DNA of 64,000 nt. It comes from Phlebotomus papatasi (taxonomy: Eukaryota; Arthropoda; Insecta; Diptera; Psychodidae). Shown one piece after another: positions 54,657-64,000 of the stretch. The translations under genes and the position numbers were made by a program. The notes beneath the pieces were generated by a model that was not told the origin of the DNA, made no database searches, and worked only from the letters and a program-made list of their open reading frames with translations. How positions within the stretch are numbered: position 1 is the stretch's first letter; each line of letters opens with the position of its first letter. The stretch is from the NCBI RefSeq assembly GCF_024763615.1, contig NC_077224.1:61018712-61082711 (forward strand). The letters run 5' to 3'.

Positions 54657-55446
54657 GGAAATTTTCGAGATTGTTGAGGCAGGGATTACAACCATGAGAG
54701 TAAGTAATTTTTCACAGAATATTCATATGCTGCTTTGGGTACTCACGGTACTCAGAGGACTCAGAGTCCCAAAAAAGACAAGTTAAGGATTTTTTAAAAT
54801 CAATTTCGGCCTTTACAACTTTCCAGGACTTCTATGATAGTTACGGAAAATCATTCTTCGTAAAATTGAATGGAAATCAAAGAAAAAAATTGTTTAATTA
54901 AAAGTTTCAAAAGCGGAGTTCTACTGCCTCAGATACCAACAAAAATCTTAATTCTGGACTACGACGCCAGGGAATGCAAGCTGAAGTAGATGTGTACACG
55001 TCTTAGAGCTTTTGCTAGACTACTGATGATTTGGAGCAAAGACATGGAATCGATGGGATATGATGGAAGAGTAACAGAGTCATCAATGGCAAGCATTGGA
55101 TAGAGGCTGGACGACGGGAAGTATTACTGGTACCTATTCAGCACTGCTATTGCAATCATATGAGTGGGTGACCTTTTAAGGACATTGAAATCACAGTTAC
55201 ATGTAAGTTGTAAGCAATAAAATGCGTATGAACAAATCTTATTTTTTTTTAACTTATAACTCCTCTCTTTTGGGTATTATTTTTACTATGTTTACTTCAT
55301 GAGATTTGAAATTTTCTCTTCAGTCGTTAAAAAAATGTTTGTAAATAAAATTAAATAATCGCATATTTGAAATAATTGGAAAGGAAATTTGAGCTATATA
55401 AAAAATTAAATAAACAAATGAGAAAATATATTTTTCAAAAGATAAT
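54657..55446. other. Intergenic DNA, partly GC-richer
   Basis: 54950-55190 (CTGGACTACGACGCCAGGG, GATGGAAGAGTAACAGAGTC) is less AT-rich and may be the relic of another coding insertion, but every frame is broken. No family was recognised. Confidence 0.35.
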
Positions 55447-55595
55447 GGCCAGCGCACAATAACTTTGTTTATAAAATAAACATGTTTTCAAAATTTTCTA
55501 TGAGAGAAAGCGAGATGACTAAATCTACATTTCATTCACTCTCAGAGGAAATTTTGAAAACATGTTTACAAACAAAAGTTATTGTGCGCTGGGCT
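55447..55595. repeat. Palindromic MITE, GCGCACAATAAC family, copy 3
   Basis: GGCCAGCGCACAATAACTTTG and AAAGTTATTGTGCGCTGGGC pair, with AACATGTTTTCAAAATTTTC / GGAAATTTTGAAAACATGTTT inside. Best preserved of the three copies. Confidence 0.83.
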
Positions 55596-56295
55596 TAAAA
55601 TAAAATGACTATGTATGAATGTTTTGTCATATAACTAAAGGCTGTAAGAAATTGGGCAGTATTTTGAAATGGTTAGTAAAAATCAATTTTGTTTATTAAA
55701 AAAAAAAGATTTTTGGCAGCAGAGAAACAAATTTAATCACTTATTCATTCAATTTAGTATTAGGTCTTTTCAAATATCTAAATTTATTACGTAAAATTTC
55801 ACAACAAATATATATATATATTGTGATGTTTTTTATGCAAATTTTATAAAATAGACTAATTTTTATTTAGGATCCTTGGTGGTGAAAAATTAATTTTTGA
55901 AATTAATTTATTAAAATTTAAATTTTTTTTTAAATCAAAATTACACTACTAATCTTTTTAAAAAATTTACTGACGGACTTATTTCTATTTTATTTTGTTT
56001 ATTTAAAAAAGAATAATTGCATTTAAAACAGCGTATCGTTTATGCCTCTTATGATCTTTGCACATTGAAAGCAATTTTCGTTAAAAACAGTCTTTAAAAA
56101 ATAAAATTACCCGTCTATAGTGACATTAGGCAATTTCCTTTATAAACATTTTTGACGAAAATTGTCTTTTTTTTTAATTTTGATGTTTCGGTCTAAAATG
56201 ATGAGGGAAATTTTCTTTGAAAAAGCATTTTTATAAACTTCCTAACTGTGTTATCACACTTGCGCATTAAAATTTTAATATGATTCACATTAATT

Positions 56296-56600
56296 GTCGC
56301 TAGTGAGAGTCCAAATGTGTAATTTGTGTCTTTGAATCATTTTATATTCAAAATTTGATCTATTTGTTGATAAAAAGGTAGACTTGGCCCGAAAAATTTG
56401 ATATAAATTGATTTATAGCATTAATGCGAAAAATTAATGCGATTTTCTCTTTAATTTTTTAATGTGAAAAATATTTATGCTTTAGGTAAATTTAAACTTA
56501 TTTTTGCAGGCCAAGTCCACTTCTTTATCAATAGAAAAACCCCAAATATTAAGTGACTCAAAGACACAAATAACATATTTGGACGCTCACAAGCGACAAT
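56296..56600. repeat. Hairpin element of about 300 bp
   Basis: AATTGTCGCTAGTGAGAGTCC and TTTGTGTCTTTGAATCA on the left pair with TGACTCAAAGACACAAAT and GGACGCTCACAAGCGACAATT on the right. TAGACTTGGCC / GGCCAAGTCCA forms the inner part. The ORF at 56504-56866 begins inside it and is not a gene. Confidence 0.75.
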
Positions 56601-57931
56601 TAAGAGGATCGTCAAGGAAAAAAAAGCTCCAGATTCAAGCTCTCGCGGAGCTACTCAAAGCATCCGTGATGTCCCCTGGTGGTGAAAAGAGTCATCACCC
56701 GCCATCAGCTGTCTCGTTTTTTTCTACTGTTTTTTGTTCACGCTCATCGTCTGTCTATTTTTCTCCGAAGCGCTCCCCAGACCCAGAGCACACAAAAAAC
56801 TCATTGAAAAGGTTGAAAACCCAAACGCAGATTTTTAGCCTTGCGATGCATTATGAGATTTTGTGAAGGAAAGAAAAAATGAGACATGCATGTTTTACGC
56901 ATATCTTTGTCTCTAAAAATTGATAAAAAAATTAAATTTTCAAGTGACAAAATTTCTATTTTTATTTTCTTCATAGTCCAAAATTTCTATTTCTTCAAAA
57001 AGGACACGTGCATTTGACACATTTGAAAGATAGGGGGAAACAGGTTTGTTTTTTTGGCCTTTTTTTTGGTACGGGAAAGTCAAACTAATAAATAATTAAC
57101 ATGACCTTTATTTTTCCTCCATTCTTTCCAAAAACCATGTTCTTCTTGGGAATCTTTAAAAACGCATCCTGCGATTTTTTTATTTTTAAATATGTTTTAG
57201 AGGCCGACTCGGTGATAATTTCATATAAGAAAATACTGTTGAATCAAAGATTTTTCAAGGTCAAAGGTTAAAAATGCTCTATAGAGAGCGTATTTTTAAA
57301 CCGAATAAGGTGACATTTGGTATAGTTCCAAAGGTCATGCAATTTTTTACAATTCTGAAAAGGGTATAATTTTTTATGAATCCATATAATAAACCAGTTA
57401 TGAAACTATAACTAATTTTAATCTGAAGTCCAATTGTAGTATTGTTAGCAAATTGCACAATCACAGTAAAAACTTTTGGACACTGACCAAAATATTGGTA
57501 AAAATTTTCTTTAGAACAATTTGTTACAGAACAAATATGTACCTAAAAAAGATATTTATTCGTTCCAATATTTTTTTTTCTTTACGGTTTTGTTAAGAAT
57601 AGTGACAATTGTGTAAAAGTTTTCTTTTAGAACCGTTTCGATACGGTGGAATACCTACAAATTTCAGTAGATTTCGTTTTATACAAATTTGATCTGTGAG
57701 TTGGAATAGAATTTTGTTGCGCTCTACTGTTTTGTTCCCACTGTCAGGAACAAATTTGTAGATTTTTTTTATAAAAATACTATCCCTACATTTGTAACAT
57801 ATTCGTTTCAAAAATTTTCGGTATCCGTGGACGATTTAATTTTTGGAACAAAAATCGTTACTAATATGGGGAATCCTTTTGCCTCTCTTAAAAAGTACAA
57901 ATTTGTTGCTAAAAGTCGGAACCAAATCGTC

Positions 57932-58066
57932 AGTTGCCTCAGCAACTGTGCTAACTGCATCTGCTTTGTGTCTGTATTCCTTGCAAACGCCGCGCAGCGA
58001 TGCGTTGCTTACAACGAATGCTGACACAAAGCAAATGCAGTTAGCACAGTTGCTGAGGCAACCGAC
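57932..58066. repeat. Strong inner hairpin in the foldback spacer
   Basis: GTTGCCTCAGCAACTGTGCT-AACTGCAT and TGCTTTGTGTC pair with GACACAAAGCA and ATGCAGTT-AGCACAGTTGCTGAGGCAAC. The arms are about 40 bp with one mismatch and a loop of about 55 bp containing CGCCGCGCAGCG. The overlapping ORFs on both strands reflect this symmetry. Confidence 0.8.
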
Positions 58067-58697
58067 GAAATATAGACATTTTGTTCCAATTATCGGGAAC
58101 AAATTAATGCAATTTAAAAGATCTCGTCCGTTTCGTCTAACAGTTAAGGTCTATAGTTAAGGTGCCAGTGCTGGTAGCAGGAGGAGAAAAATCTCGAATT
58201 AAAAAAAAGTGAAACCGTAAATATTATAGCTTGAAAAATGCCACAAATTTAACGTCCTTCTTGCTGCGATGGTGACTTTCGGAACAAATTAGTTACTAAT
58301 ATTGAAAATCTTTTTGTTACTCCTTGAGGGTACAAACTGGTTTATTATATGGATTCATAAAAAATTATACCCTTTTCAGAATTGTAAGAAATTGCATAAT
58401 CATTGGAACTATACCAAATGTCACCCTATTCGGTTTAAAAATACGCTCTCTAGAGCATTTTTAACCTTTGACCTTGAAAAATCTTTGATTCAACAGTATT
58501 TTCTTATATGAAATTATCACCGAGTCGGCCTCTAAAACATATTTAAAAATAAAAAAATCGCAGGATGCGTTTTTAAAGATTCCCAAGAAGAACATGTTTT
58601 TTGGAAAGAATGGAGGAAAAATAAAGGTCATTTTAATTATTTATTAGTTTGACCTGCCAAGATTGTAAAGTTTTTAAATTTCGAATCGTAAGGGTTA

Positions 58698-60173
58698 GGG
58701 GAAAGAACTGTCCTTTCGAACGTTCATGCCTGCGAATAGCGTGATTTTTCTTTTATTTTTCCTAAGAGACTTATAAATAATTATCACATAATCATAAATA
58801 TTGCTAACTAATATTTAATAGAAATGTGTAGGGGAAGGTCGTCTGCCTTCAAACGAAAAATGTAGTTCCAAATTTAAGATTTTTTTCTGAAGAATCCACA
58901 AAATGGATTTTATTTTCTACTACACCAAAAAATTCTCTTGTTCATTCGGCGTATATGATTACCTCCTTTAGCACTTACAAGTCCTCAGTTTTTCCTTCTG
59001 AGGAAATTAAAAAAGTGATGTCGATTTGTATGAAGGCAGCTGGCATAGTCTGCCTTTAAACGCGAGGCAGCTACCTTTAAATGTTTTTTTTTCACTGAGA
59101 ATATCAAATCAATAAAACTAAATGGGCTATAAATGATTAGATTGAAACCTAACGCACTCACTAAAATCATCACTGCAGTCAAAAGACATTAAACAATAAC
59201 TTTTCTTCACATTTTTCTGAAGCACTGTTTTGCACTTGAAAATTTGGAAGAAAATGCCATTGAAGTTGACAATTGTCAACTTGAAACATCCCGGCCGGAG
59301 CAAGATAGCGGGTTATAAGTATTTGTATGACGTTCGTCAGAGAAAAGTAGGAGTTCGATTTCACATGTTTTGATGTATGGAAAGATAGGATTTAAAGGCA
59401 CACGACATTAGCATTTAAAGGCTGCTGCAGGGTGATATTTGCAAATTTTTGCCACCCACAAAAATTGTGTCATCTGAACCAAAATGTATTAACAGAAATA
59501 TTAAGCCTGATTAACCTTCTATGTGTCACAATGGAAGATTTATTTGTAAAATGATTTTTACTATGAAAAATCACATGATTTGTGGAACATCAAAATTACA
59601 GTTTAGAGCTCATTTTCATTTTTTTTTGATCTAGCATCTAGGAAATAGGAGCTAGGCTCTCCATTTTTTGATGATTTGTGAGGATGATGGATACACACAG
59701 AAAAATGAAAAATTCTTAAACAGAAACACCCAGGAATTTAATTTCAAATCCCATCCAATGAATGCCAATGCCCTAATTCTAAATCCTTTGATCATTTAGT
59801 TTTAGTTGCAAATCTGTAGACATTTTTCATTTTCCAGCTAATGCTGAACTTAAGTTCCCGATCTCTTAATTTGCTAGGGATTCTAGCCCATTTCTTTCGC
59901 TCAGAGCTTCTAAACTTAAACGCCTCGGGGATTCACGTCCAATTTAAGTTCCCAGGATCTTATATATTCTTAAATTTAGAGACAAAATTTTTCTGTGTGT
60001 AGCTACCTAATAGTTAATAGAATATAATTTATGCTTTTGAGAACAACGAAAAAATCGCAACGTTTAAAGGCTGCTGCATTTAAAGGCAGACGACTTTTCC
60101 CTAAGTCTCATACGAAAAATAAAAGAAAATTCCCATTATTCCAAGGCATGAACATTCGAAAGGAGAGTACTTT
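58698..60173. repeat. GGGGAAAGTACTC MITE, copy e, interrupted
   Basis: The left half 58698-58830 (TAGGGGAAAGAACTGTCC ...AATAGAAATGTGTA) and right half 60102-60173 (AAGTCTCATACGAAAAAT ... GGAGAGTACTTTCCC) make one family member when joined in order. It is inserted in the right arm of the foldback at 56863-60383. Confidence 0.75.
58831..60101. mobile_element. TA-flanked TIR element of 1.27 kb
   Basis: Ends TA-GGGGAAGGTCGTCTGCCTT and AAGGCAGACGACTTTTCCC-TA are inverted; the TA at 58829-58830 and 60102-60103 is the duplicated target. CTGCCTTTAAACG, CCTTTAAATG and CATTTAAAGG words recur inside. A further MITE with ends CACACAGAAAAATGAAAAA and AATTTTTCTGTGTG sits at 59695-60000. Confidence 0.75.
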
Positions 60174-60464
60174 CCCGTACCAAAAAAGGCCAAAAAATAA
60201 ACCTGTTTCCCCCTATCTTTTAAATGTGTCAAATGCACGTGTTCTTTGAAGAAATAGAAATTTTGGACTATGAAGAAAATAAAAATAGAAATTTTGTCAC
60301 TTGAAAATTTAATTTTTTTATCAATTTTTAGAGACAAAGATATACGTAAAACATGCATGTCTCATTTTTTCTCTCCTTCACAAAAGTTCCATTTCAAAAT
60401 CGGGTTTTCTATTGTAATCTCGAAATCATGTTATGCTTTTTCGCTACTTTTAGGTTTATTTTGT

Positions 60465-60745
60465 AACTTCGCGGATCGCGGTGTGTTCGTGGATTTTAGT
60501 GGGCCGCGGAATTTTTCGTGTATTTGCGTGGATCGCGGTGTTGCTCCCGGATTTTCTCGGATCGCGGAATCGTTCACGAATTTTCGCGAACCGCGAAATT
60601 TCTCGCGGATCGCGGAATCTTTTGCGGACCGAAGAATTTCTGACGGATTTACGCAGCCGGCAGAATTTATTGTGGATTTTCCCGGACCGTGGATTTTTTC
60701 TCGGATTTTTGAAGATCGCAGTATTACTTGCGGATTGCGGAATAG
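60465..60745. repeat. GC-rich minisatellite of CGCGGATCGCGGAAT units
   Basis: Imperfect repeats of about 25-33 bp built from TTCGCGGATCGCGGAATTTT and TCTCGGATTTTC. It stands out as CG-rich in an AT-rich setting. Two overlapping plus ORFs and a minus ORF arise from the repetition and are rejected as genes. Confidence 0.75.
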
Positions 60746-61890
60746 TTTCTGAGACATTTTGGCATTAAAGTTTTACATGTATTTTTGTGCATTTCTGACA
60801 ATCGAATTTGCACTTTTCAATTTTCAACGACCTCGAGTTGCACGCATTTCGAGGTTTCCTGTAATAAATCTCAGCTAGCATAAGGTCATCTGGACTTCGA
60901 TTTTGCCCCCAATTCGAATTTGCAATGAAAGAATCACACATAGCATAAGCCCATTTAGGCTTATCACTGACTTTTTTCTTCTCCGAGAAAAATTATATCC
61001 GCATATCTTGTAGTCACCGATATTAGCTGGTTTTGTGAAATGCCCATGACGATTGACGATTCATAATTTTTACGATTTTCTACAATTTTTTGAAACAACG
61101 AGACTGATCGTGAAAATCATAAAAATTCGCTCAGCTGTAATTCATAAGATTTCTCACACAGGGGATGAGTTTTGTTGTTTTGTATTCTTTTTTCTCCTCC
61201 GCCTGATCGCAAAAAACTGCAGGCGTGCTGAAGGTCAGAGAGAAAAGGAAAGACATGGTGAGAAATGCGACGCGTAATCTTGTGGCGAATTGCTGAACAA
61301 TTTTGAGTAGAATTTCTCGGAAGCTCGGAAAGCTATCAAAAGCTCATGAAAATTTCCAATTTGCAGCATGTTGTTTAAAATTTAATTGCAAAAAAACTGT
61401 TAGGAGTTTTTCCAATCCTAATGTACCATTTGAAAGCTAATGAAATGTAGATTGGTACAAAAATAATTATTAATTCGGAAAAAATGATATTCTCGGTACA
61501 AAGATGCAATGAAAACTGTCATTTTTTGGACAATTTTCAATTGAAAAATACTTGGAAAATTTGTATGAAAAGTGAAAGAAGTGAAACAGGCATTTTGTAG
61601 AGCATGTCTTTAGGAACAAAATTTAAAAAAAATATACCTCTCTATCTTTCATATTCTAGGAGATAATGCAGCTTCTTTGTGGCATGTTTTAGGAGTATAC
61701 GAATGTTTGGAAAATTATATTACGAAAGCAAAACAGGTTTTCAAAAAATTAAAACAGGGAATTCAAAGATAATATAAAAAACTACCCTCAGTTAAATTTT
61801 CAAGGAAATATCTCAAAAATTGTAAGACTTGATACACTTTTAATTTTGGGTTTTTGTATGGAGACGCCATTTTCTGGCTTTTCGATCCTC
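60746..61890. other. DNA within the composite region, no gene
   Basis: No ORF above 75 codons and no internal symmetry recognised. Generally AT-rich with a less AT-rich part at 61180-61290. Confidence 0.4.
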
Positions 61891-61937
61891 TTAATGTGAA
61901 TCACATTAAAATTTTAATGCGCAAGTGTGATAACGCC

Positions 61938-62060
61938 GTAAAAGTATACTCAGTGAGTTGAGTAGTAGAGTGTTTGCTCTATGATGTAAGTGCTCCGTGT
62001 TCAATTCTCCTTCGTTCGAATTTCATCCAAAGACCTTCACTACACTTGATTTCACGTGGC
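61938..62060 (+). repeat. Possible tRNA-derived SINE head
   Basis: ACTCAGTGAGTTGAGTAGTAGAGTG resembles an A-box/D-arm (CTCAGT...GTAGAGTG) and GTGTTCAATTCTCC about 35 bp later resembles a B box (GGTTCRANTCC). The cloverleaf is not complete. No 3' tail was confirmed. Confidence 0.35.
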
Positions 62061-64000
62061 ATAGATTTGAAAATGCTTTACTCAATTAACCTATAAATTC
62101 TTTTTAGAGATCAAAGTCGCTCATATCTTAGACTTCAGGTTCAAGTTATAGAGACCTAAGAGACCTTAAAAAAGATTTAACGGTTAATATTCGAAGTTAA
62201 AAATAAAACTACTATGTCCTTACATCAATGTATTTTTTTTATTTTAAAAATACTGCATTGGCACACAAAAAAATTATGTATTTATTTATTTATATTGTTG
62301 ATTCAATAATAAAAGAAAAATTGACATGATTGGAGGCAATTTGGTTTTTCATTATTAATTTTTTTTACTGAAGTTTACTATATTGCTGACATACCACAAA
62401 ATGTTTTTTTTTGTAATTCTGAACGAAACTCAATATTAAGAAAACAATGTTTTCCATCATTTTGTTATAATACTAAAATTCACAAAAGTATTTCTTCCAA
62501 TCATTTAAAAATATCAATTCATATTAATTAAAAAATAGTCAGGATGGTGAATACTATTTGTTTATAATTTTGTTTCTTTTTAAAAATTCAATACAATGTT
62601 TGATTGTTTATTTTTTTTAAAGGCGTCTGCACACAGAATGATTTTGTAAAAGAATATTTTTTTATGTTAAATATTCTCTATCATTGTAAGCAAAAACTAA
62701 GTTTTTCTTCTTGATTTCTTGTCATAATGAACAAAATTAGGTCAATAAATAAAAATAACAATAAATTATTCTGCTTCAAAGTGTGAGTGTGCATGGGAAT
62801 CACACAAGGCTTCAGTGTTTCTCAAACCAATTATTTCAGTATTGGATGCTGACATACGTTCTATTCTCTGTTACCACGTAGTGCTGCAAAAAAATTAATT
62901 TTATCATGAAATGAAGAAAATTTACAAGATAAATCTGAAAACAGAAAATAAGTAAAACATAGCAAATCGTCCGAGGCTTTGCAAGCTGTTGAACTTCCGA
63001 AAACGAGCTCTGTTTTATATTCTTTTTCGCAAGATTTGGATACATTTAAATCTAGGTCAATCTTGTAAATTTAAATTTTCATGATCATCCTATGAATGTA
63101 TGGCATATACAAACTAAGGAGTTTTCCACCGTTTTCACTCCGGAGTAGGTTGGTAACTAACACTAAGACGGTGGTGGCCGGAGAAAATTTACTAAAGGGC
63201 CAATCCATCTCAAGACGACCATAGGGGTACCCTTCATGGTCTTAGATGTTTTTGAATTTTACATATGTTAAAGTACACGATAAAATAATATACCCCTATT
63301 TTTTTTTCGTCCGAAAAAAAATCCTGGCCGGAGATACATGGCGTCAAAGATGGCGCCTCGCGCTTCATTCCTCAATTGCGATTTTTAGCAAATATTTTAA
63401 AATGCTCTATTTCGGGAACGGGTTGAGATTTCTTCTTACTCTTTTTTTTATTTGAAAGATAATTTTATACTCTTTAAAACGATATACTTGATTTTGCATT
63501 ATCTGCTTAAGTTTTTTTGTAACGGTATTTTAAAAAAATTTTGAAAAAAATTAAAAATTAATTTTTCTCAAAAACCCCATTCTCAAAAATTTTGATTTTT
63601 TTACTGTTGATCAGTAACATTGAGTACTACATTCCCTGAAAAGGCGAGCTTCCACTTTTGCACTTACTTTTTTTTAAAAATATTTGAAAAATTACCATAT
63701 TTTCAAAATTAAAAATAACCAGTTAAACTCAAAATTTTGAGTTCAACTTTTCAGGGAATATAGTACTCCACAATACTTATAAACAGCCAAAAAATCAAAA
63801 TTTTTCGAAATCAAGTTTTTGAAAAAAAATTTTTTTTGAGTTTTAAATAAAAATGTCTTTTATTGACAAAAATAAGCCTTTAAATCATATTAAACACATG
63901 TACTAATTATGTTTTTGTGTTTTCTTTTAGTTTTTCAAAAAAAAAATTTGGAAATTTTTTTGGATTATTTTTGAAAAAATAAAAAAAAATTTTTTTTTTG
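62061..64000. other. Terminal region, repeats but no gene
   Basis: 62950-63060 carries a piece related to the 33113-34085 family. 63110-63370 (CACCGTTTTCACTCCGGAGT, GATGGCGCCTCGCGCTTC) is GC-richer. 63570-63830 is an inverted repeat: AAAATTTTGATTTTTTTAC / AAAAAATCAAAATTTTTCG and GAGTACTACATTCCCTGAAAAG / CTTTTCAGGGAATATAGTACTC. The window ends in a poly-T run. Confidence 0.5.

Larger units (their letters stand above)
56863..60383. repeat. Large foldback, right arm split by a later insertion
   Basis: The left arm is continuous from 56863 to about 57430. Its partner is in two pieces, 60170-60383 and 58335-58653. Landmarks: GAGACATGCATGTTTTACG / CGTAAAACATGCATGTCTC, CAAATGTGTC / GACACATTTG, ATCCTGCGATTTTTTTATT / AATAAAAAAATCGCAGGAT and CTCTATAGAGAGCGTATTTT / AAAATACGCTCTCTAGAG. 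The arms total over 500 bp. The break in the right arm at GTTTGAC|CTTTCCC is filled by 58654-60169. Confidence 0.8.
56249..61933. mobile_element. Composite region bounded by 44 bp inverted repeats
   Basis: Left GTTATCACACTTGCGCATTA (56249-56293) and right TAATGCGCAAGTGTGATAAC (61891-61933) are inverted over 44 bp, including AAAATTTTAAT and GATTCACATTAA. Between them lie a hairpin, a large foldback, two nested MITE levels and a minisatellite. The pair could be the ends of one transposon or two copies of one MITE end; no transposase was found. Confidence 0.5.

Noticed and set aside
56504..56866. 120 aa Ser/Lys-rich ORF preceded by a plausible acceptor TTTTTGCAG
   Set aside because: Its first third is the right arm of a hairpin element and the rest has no partner exon.
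57827..58160. Overlapping ORFs with CLSNCANCICFVS on both strands
   Set aside because: Mirror images created by a 40 bp-arm hairpin.
60270..60768. 160 aa and 95 aa ORFs with repeated FSRIAESF and FTNFREPRN phrases
   Set aside because: Translations of the CGCGGATCGCGG minisatellite; frames on both strands are open for the same reason.

Overview
The window looks like AT-rich, intron-bearing insect DNA, most likely from a dipteran and perhaps a nematoceran fly. The basis is four recognisable nuclear genes with GT-AG introns and insect-like proteins, short 60-110 bp introns mixed with multi-kilobase ones, and a very high density of short palindromic DNA transposons. Species cannot be fixed from the sequence. 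No bacterial, CRISPR or viral system is present, and no canonical tRNA or rRNA gene was seen.

Layout, left to right. 1-4881 is repeat-rich intergenic DNA. 4882-10755 (+) holds two head-to-tail genes for glycine N-acyltransferase-like GNAT enzymes; the second has a 3.8 kb intron. 10756-14364 is intergenic and contains a 930 bp near-perfect foldback (12398-13329). 14365-24427 (-) is a complete six-exon ethanolaminephosphotransferase gene (EPT1/SELENOI type, 398 aa). Its 6.3 kb first intron carries a short LTR retroelement (19856-21840) with an open frame for a protein with two SAP-like motifs, and its fourth intron carries four adjacent copies of one palindromic MITE. 24428-30899 is intergenic, with two unproven short ORFs and a TTAA-flanked piggyBac-like element. 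30900-46742 (-) is a complete seven-exon alpha-aminoadipic semialdehyde synthase gene (LKR/SDH, 930 aa) with introns full of MITEs and retrotransposon scraps. 46743-51415 is intergenic DNA plus the probable 3' UTR of a Herp-like gene, whose last coding exon (51416-51589, -) is cut by a 500 N assembly gap. 52090-64000 holds a dead intronless mitochondrial ribosomal protein L28 copy (53380-54254, +), an unrecognised minus ORF, and a five-level nest of foldbacks and MITEs (56249-61933).

The genes do not form an operon or pathway. AASS works in mitochondrial lysine breakdown, EPT1 makes phosphatidylethanolamine in ER/Golgi membranes, the GNAT pair probably conjugates or acylates small molecules, and Herp is an ER-stress/ERAD factor. 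The more unusual content is in the repeats: the SAP-motif LTR element, the long perfect foldbacks, and many TA-flanked MITE families whose ends begin with GGG. All exon structures were derived by hand from frame continuity and splice sites, with no alignment run.
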